Assembly: GCA_015832175.1 (NCBI GenBank)
Contig: WJXW01000016.1
Span: 62,001 to 126,000 of the forward strand
Reading direction: 5' to 3'
Length of the DNA: 64,000 bases
Origin: Paraphaeosphaeria minitans
Taxonomy: Eukaryota > Ascomycota > Dothideomycetes > Pleosporales > Didymosphaeriaceae
Shown here: piece after piece, positions 58,230 to 64,000 of the stretch
Position numbering within the stretch: position 1 is the stretch's first letter
Layout of the letters: each line of letters starts with the position of its first letter
Notes under the pieces: model-generated
What the model was told of the DNA's origin: nothing
Seen by the model: only the letters and a program-made list of their open reading frames with translations
Databases searched by the model: none
Position numbers and translations under genes: made by a program

Positions 58230-61200
58230 AATTCCTTAATCTTTTGCTAACAGTTTCCTAGGTTATTTTTTTTTAGTTCCTAGGTGTTTTCGCTATGTGG
58301 GTAACCTTTCTATTTAACAAGATACGTGTTATTATGCTAATTATATTCTAGAATTCTTTTAACCTTAAATTTATTTTCTTCTTTAGTTCTGTAGTAGAAG
58401 GTGGTTCTAACTAGTGTATTAGGGTCTACTAGTTCTAGTAGTAATACGTGGAATACTAGGTGTATCTTTGCATCTAGCGGTAGTTCTAACTTGTAGTTTA
58501 CTAGTAATATTTGCTTAGAAATATAAAATAGTCTAACTTTAATATAATCTAGTTTGTTGTGTTTTTTCTTCTAAGTTTAAAGGTTCTTTATAAGTAGATA
58601 TACTTTATCCCCCTTCTTTAGCTAAGGTGCTATTTTTTATTTTTAGTTTTAGTATAAAATTAATTGCTACTAAGCTTTCTTAAGATTTTTTTAGAGTTGT
58701 TAGTGTATTTTTTTTAAATTTTCTACTATATCTATAGCTTCTTTTGCTTTAATTGTCGTAGGAAATTATTAATTAAAGAGATATAGGTGTCTTCTATAGT
58801 TTACATAGAATAGTGTATGTCCTAATACTGCTAATACTTTGTTATTATAGGCTAACTGTGCTATAGGTAGTAATAAAACCTAGTTATTTTTCTAACTATT
58901 ACAGTAGATGCGTAGGTACGTTTCTATAGTTTAGTTCGTACGTTCTGTCTATCTGTCTATTTGTGAATAGTAAGCTGTTAATAGCTTTTATTTTGTTCTA
59001 AGCAGTGCTATAAGTGTTGTCTAATAATTTAACGTGAAGAGCTTGTCTCTGTTACTAATAATTATTTTTAGGATTCTATAGTGTCTAATTAGTTAGTCTA
59101 AGATAAGAAAAGCGAGTTTCTTTACTATTATTCTTTTAAGGCATAGAATAAGCTTAATATACTTAGTTAGTTAGTAGACTATTACTAGTATACTGTCGTA
59201 TTTAATTCCTATTGTTAAATCCTTAGAGTTTAGAATTCCTATAATAAAATCTATAGTAATATCTTCCTATAGTGCTATTAGTATTCTAATTACTTACATC
59301 TCTCTATATTTAAGATATATACTATGTTTATTTCTTTAGTATTCTATGTATTTGCAGATATAAGTTATTACAGCTTCCTTAATTCCTTTAAAGGTGTAAT
59401 TCCTTTAGATAAGTTCTATTGTTTTTGTGATGCCTAGGTGTCCGTATATAGGGTTATTGTGGTATTGTTAGATAATCTTAGTCTATAGATATTCTAGAAC
59501 TTCTTAGTTAATTACTAAAAGTTAATTTAGTTCTGCTATTAGTTCTAGAGATCTATCTTTAGCTTTACAAAGGATTATAGAGAAGGTTTTTACCTTTTCT
59601 CCTGCTAGATTACTTTATTAGCTAAGAGCGTCTGCTCTACTATTTTCTTTCCTAATTATATAGATAATTTTAAACTTCTACTACCCTATAGTTTATAACT
59701 ATCTTTGTTATTATAGCGTAAGTTCTTTTATTATTGTGAACCTTAGAAGGTTCTTATAATCTATATAGATTTCTAGCGTTAAGTAACTAAGTGCGTAAAT
59801 CCTCTAGTGCTTTAAGGCTTTAACAATAGCGTAGAGTTCTTTATTATGTACGTTGTATCGTGTTTTACCGTTATTAAATTTGTATAAGTAATAGGCAATT
59901 AGGTGCTATTTACTATTACGTTTTTATTTAGCGTAGGCGCCTAGCGCAAGATTGCTAGCGTCTATTTTAAAGCGTAGTGGTTTATCGCTTCTAAAATAAA
60001 TAAAGATAGGTTCTATAATATATACTGTCTTAAGGAGTTAGAATAACATTTTATACTTATCTATCTATTTAAAGGGTACGTCCTTCTTTATAAAATTTAT
60101 TAAGGGTATTGTAACCTTTGCGTAATCTTGGATAAATTATTAATTAAACTTATAGAATCCTAAGAATTCTTAGATGTTCTTAGCTATTTTTAGTATTAGC
60201 TAGTTCCTAATATATTTAACTTTACTTAGTGCTATCTCAATTCCTTCTATAGTAATAATATATCCTAGGAATTTAAGTTATTTAACGTTAAACTTACATT
60301 TCTTAAGTTTAATATAAAGGCATACTTTGTCTAGTGCTTCTAATACTATCTATACATGCTTAGTGTGGTCTAATTTGTTTTTAGAAAAGACGAGGATATC
60401 GTCCATATACGTAATAATAAATATGTCTAGATATTTACGGAGTACGTTATTAATAAGCGCTATAAAAGCTACTAGTGCGTTTGTAAGTCTAAAAGGCATA
60501 ACCTTATATTTAAATAGTCTATAGCGTAATTAAAACGCTGTTTTCTATTCTTTACCCTTTTTAATTTATATAAGGTGGTAACCGTCTCTTAGATCTATTA
60601 TTGTGAATATCTTGGCTTAAGATAATTAATCTTATAACTCTGCAATGTTTAGTAGTGGATATTGGTTCTTTATTATTATGTTGTTAAGTTGTTAGTAGTT
60701 AACGTATAGTCTGTCTAATCTATCCTTTTCTTAACAAATATAAAAGGGCTTACTACTAGTAACTTTAATAGTTGTATATATCCTTTCTTAAGATTTATCT
60801 TAATAAAATTATGTTCTTTAAGGAGTTCTTCTCCTATTTTACTATATAGTAGTCTAAAGGGTAGTGTCTTCCCTTCTTCTAGGTCTATTATAAGATCCTA
60901 GGGTTAATGTTCTAGTAGGTTTGCTTTTCCTTCCTTTTCTATAAATATATATATCCATTTCCTGTACTCTCTTAGTAAGGTAAGGGGTGTACTATTATCC
61001 TCCTTCTTACGCTTCTTAATCTAGTGGTTCCTACTAGCGTCTGTTAAAGTGTGCTTCTGTTTTTTAACTATCTATCGCAGTATTATATTGTTAATAACTC
61101 CCTTATTTACTATTATTTTTAGTTAATACGTAGGCTTTGCTTATAATACATAATTATAGCGTTTAAACAATATTTTCTTTATACCCTAGTTAATCTGTAG

Positions 61201-63380
61201 GTTGTGTATTGTTAACTAAAGTAATTCTAAAACTAACTTATGCTTAGATCCTAGTAAGACATCTAAGGTAAGTTCCTCTCTATATCCTTAGACTGTTATT
61301 GTGGTAGTAACCTCCTAGTATATTTAAGGTGTCTTAGGCATTAGGGATCTATTCGCAATATAGATAATATAGGGTACTTCTTTCTCTAACATTATAAGTC
61401 CTACTTATCTTGCTGTCTAATAAAATATAAAGTTCCTTCCTACTTCTAAGTCTATAAGAGCTTAAGCCTATATTCCTTTAAGCTATACTAGTAGCTTAAC
61501 TAATGCTGTGCTTACTATAGCATTTAATTTAATAAAGGCGTTTTCTTATCTAAGTTTAGGCCTAAAAAAGACATCTATTTATATAGGTCGTAGTTAAGTT
61601 CTAGTGCCTAGTATATATTTCTAAGCATCCGCTTCTATTATTATTCTTAAGTACGTAGCTTATATAGATTGTCTTCTTCTTCTTCTTCCTATAAGGATGT
61701 TCTTCTATTTTTCCTCCTATAGTCTTTACTATTCCTATGTACTAGTTAAATTAGTAGCTCTATTATTACTTCTTATATAGGGCAGTTTATAAAGCTGTCT
61801 AAATGTTTAGCCATGTAGTAGTATTCGTAGTCTTAGTTTAGACACGTATACTAGTACAGTTATATATAGTCTCTATTAATAAGTATATTACAGCATTTGT
61901 TGCCCTTTAGCGTAAGGTAAGGAAAGTATTTTACTTATTATTTATTCTAGAGGTGTTTATTATAAGCTGTAATAGGGCAGTCTGTCTATATCTATTTATA
62001 GCGTAGTTTTCTTCTAGGTTATTTCTTATTCTCCTCTTTCTCTGCCTTATATTATGCGTATGTTAGTTCTTTATAATGCGTCTATATACAGAATTAGTGT
62101 ATAGGATTTTAGTAGTCTAGGTAGTACTTTAGTACGTAGTCTAACTTCTTATTTTTATAGGGTTGTATTCCTTTTAGTGCCTAGTAGGGTTCTATATAGT
62201 CCTAAACATTTAGTTTATACTTAGGTGACATAGGGTTGTCTTCTTCCCGCCTACTTTATAGGTAAGAAGTAAGAGATCTTAGTATCTCTTCTACGTCTTC
62301 TACGTTGTAGTATACATTAGAGTTGTCTTCTAGATCTTTATATAGTTATAAGTTAGGTAAATCTAATTACTTACTTTGTTCTAGCGTAACGCGTTAGTAA
62401 CTAAATAGCGTTATAATAACTTCCTATTCCTTATTAGGTTCTTAGTCCTTAATAGTTAGTATATTTAACTTAGTTTAATAGACTTTGTTCTTTAATCTAT
62501 AGTTCCTAGCTATATAGCCTAGTTTACTATATATAAAGCATTTATAGGTCTTAGTTATTAGTTATTAACTTCTATTAGAGACGTGTTTATTAGGCTGCTT
62601 AGGGCCTATCCTTCCTCCTTTTCCTTTGCCTATATAGTTAAACTAGACATCTTTTATTAGTTCGTATCTCTAGTAGTTCCTTAGCTATTGCTTTTAGACA
62701 ATTCTAACAGGGTTCTTATAAACCACTTTTACTAGTTGTCTAAAGCTTATCGCCCTAGGGTTTTAGTAGAGCTCCTATTATAGTGAAAACTACTCTTTAT
62801 TAATTCTAATAGTTTCTTTATATAGTTCTTTAAAGTTAGTAATTTGTGCACTACTACACAAGAGTTCCTTATATAGTTTTTATTTAAGTCCTTGTTTATA
62901 TATATCCTAAAGAGATTTATTGTCCCAGTTAAGTTGCACAGCGTATCTATAAAACTTAGCTATATACTTAGCTACTAATTATTTCTAAGTTATAGTCTAA
63001 ATCTTTACTTTTGTAATAGAGTTCTTATTAGTAATTCTAAAGAATTATTTAAGGTATTTCTTAAAGTTATTGTAATCTTTAATAATATTAACTATATTAG
63101 CGTGCTTATTTGCGTAATTATTGTTATTGTTATTATAGTCTATTCCTAGGTACTTTTTAAAGTAAAGATAGATCTATAATTCTATATCTCTTTGCATATA
63201 TATTGCTGCGAAGATAACCTTCTTTTTATCTTTAAAGAGTTTATTTAAGTTAAAGAAGTAGAGGTCTAACTAAAGAATCTAGACATTAGTTTAGGATTAT
63301 TTACTAAAGTAAAGATTAGGTTTATACGCCTTACTGCTATCCTTTATAGGAGTAATCTTAGCGGCACCTAAAGCTGTAGA
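58230..63380 (-). pseudogene. CV-A2 gag-pol relic
   Basis: Same order as CV-A1, shifted by about 31.27 kb: Gag knuckle near 62530, protease about 61650-61250, RT with Y-M-D-D-I-L-V-F-S at 60409-60383, RNase H and integrase about 60000-58600, and chromodomain about 58380-58240. The Asp-Asp pair is intact but other Trp/Gln codons are TAG, and the frame is broken many times. The plus-strand open frame at 60327-60524 is the antisense of this RT region. Confidence 0.85.
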
Positions 63381-63424
63381 AGAGGTAAGAGTTTATAAAG
63401 TACTTATATTAAGAGTGTTTAAGA

Positions 63425-63878
63425 TGTTAAATCTAAGAAGGTAGCTAGTCCTAAAGGGTTAAGGTTAGTTCTTAGGTAGAAGTACTTACAGAAGATAGAA
63501 AGTCTTATTAATATAATAGTATCTTACAAAGTATAATAAGTTAATAATTTAGTCTACTAGAATCTAAATAATAGATTAATAAACAAATTAAATATAAGTA
63601 TAAGAAGCTTATTCTTGCGTTCCTATATACTAAGTAGTCCTACACATCCTAGAATCCTATATGTCCTAGAGTCCTATATGTCCCAGAGTCCTATACGTCC
63701 TAGAGTCCTGTGTGGGCGAGTCCTATGCGTCCTAGAGCTCCTATATAGGCGAGGCCTGTGCAGTCCTTAGGACCCTTAGGACCTATAACTTATTATTTAA
63801 CTGCTAAGTTAGCTAACTCTGGCGGACTAGTGGTCTAATAAGCTCGCGCCCCGCTGCTCACGCGGCTGGATCCTAACA
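63425..63878 (-). repeat. CV-A2 5' LTR (right)
   Basis: 454 bp with TG..CA ends intact (TGTTAAATC ... TCCTAACA), followed by target duplication TGTAA. The last 40 bp are unusually GC-rich and hardly touched by RIP (GCTCGCGCCCCGCTGC). Confidence 0.92.
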
Positions 63879-63883
63879 TGTAA

Positions 63884-64000
63884 GTAGACTTTACTAGTAA
63901 GAGGATTCTCTTAAGGAGATTAATATAATATCTATTTAGTAGAAAGTTTAGGCTTAGACCTATAGTAGTAGATACTTTATTATTTAATATAAGCTAGTAG
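63884..64000 (-). mobile_element. G2 chromovirus copy 3, continuation
   Basis: Resumes the integrase C-terminal region after CV-A2 and matches the reverse complement of about 37740-37850. Continues beyond the window. Confidence 0.8.

Larger units (their letters stand above)
57161..63878 (-). mobile_element. CV-A2: complete Ty3/gypsy chromovirus
   Basis: LTRs 57161-57614 and 63425-63878 (454 bp each), perfect 5-bp duplication TGTAA at 57156-57160 and 63879-63883. 6718 bp, colinear with CV-A1. Inserted in G2 copy 3. Parts are less damaged than in CV-A1: the RT catalytic motif still reads YMDD (60409-60398). Confidence 0.93.

Noticed and set aside
60327..60524. Plus-strand 65-codon open frame
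   Set aside because: Antisense of the CV-A2 reverse transcriptase, homologous to the shadow in CV-A1.

Overview
This window looks like heterochromatic, probably subtelomeric, DNA from a filamentous ascomycete with repeat-induced point mutation (RIP). CA and TG dinucleotides are scarce, TA is everywhere, and CG is not depleted in the same way. Almost every reading frame that aligns to a known domain is broken by TAG/TAA at positions where CAG, CAA or TGG would be expected. There is no intact gene; everything is a relic.

Layout, left to right. (1) 1-2208: 5' end of a Ty3/gypsy chromovirus (called G2 here, minus strand) inserted in a helicase gene. (2) 2209-17060: relics of older genes: a UPF1/NAM7-like SF1 helicase with CCHC zinc knuckles (minus), a divergent SNF2-type helicase (plus), two unrecognised minus-strand relics, a cluster of degenerate non-coding repeats, and an unrecognised plus-strand relic with a Lys/Gly/Glu-rich tail. 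(3) 17340-25500: a RecQ-type helicase relic resembling telomere-linked helicases (minus), cut in two by a 3.27 kb gag-only LTR element (N4) with a perfect 5-bp target duplication. (4) 25890-32601: complete chromovirus CV-A1 with 454-bp LTRs. (5) 32607-34238: unrecognised plus-strand relic, then a minisatellite. (6) 34536-54483: a stack of nested LTR retrotransposons, read outward as G2 inside CV-A inside G3 inside N4 inside CV-B. Only the right-hand ends of the inserted elements are present. (7) 54484-64000: a third G2 copy (minus) carrying a second complete chromovirus, CV-A2 (57161-63878).

Three different helicase families (RecQ, SNF2, SF1) occur within 25 kb. RecQ-like genes of this kind are typical of fungal chromosome ends, which is the main reason for suggesting a subtelomere. 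Insertion order can be read from the target duplications and from the differing degree of RIP. Gene-relic limits are approximate because starts and stops have decayed. LTR limits come from repeat alignment by eye and should be good to a base or two.
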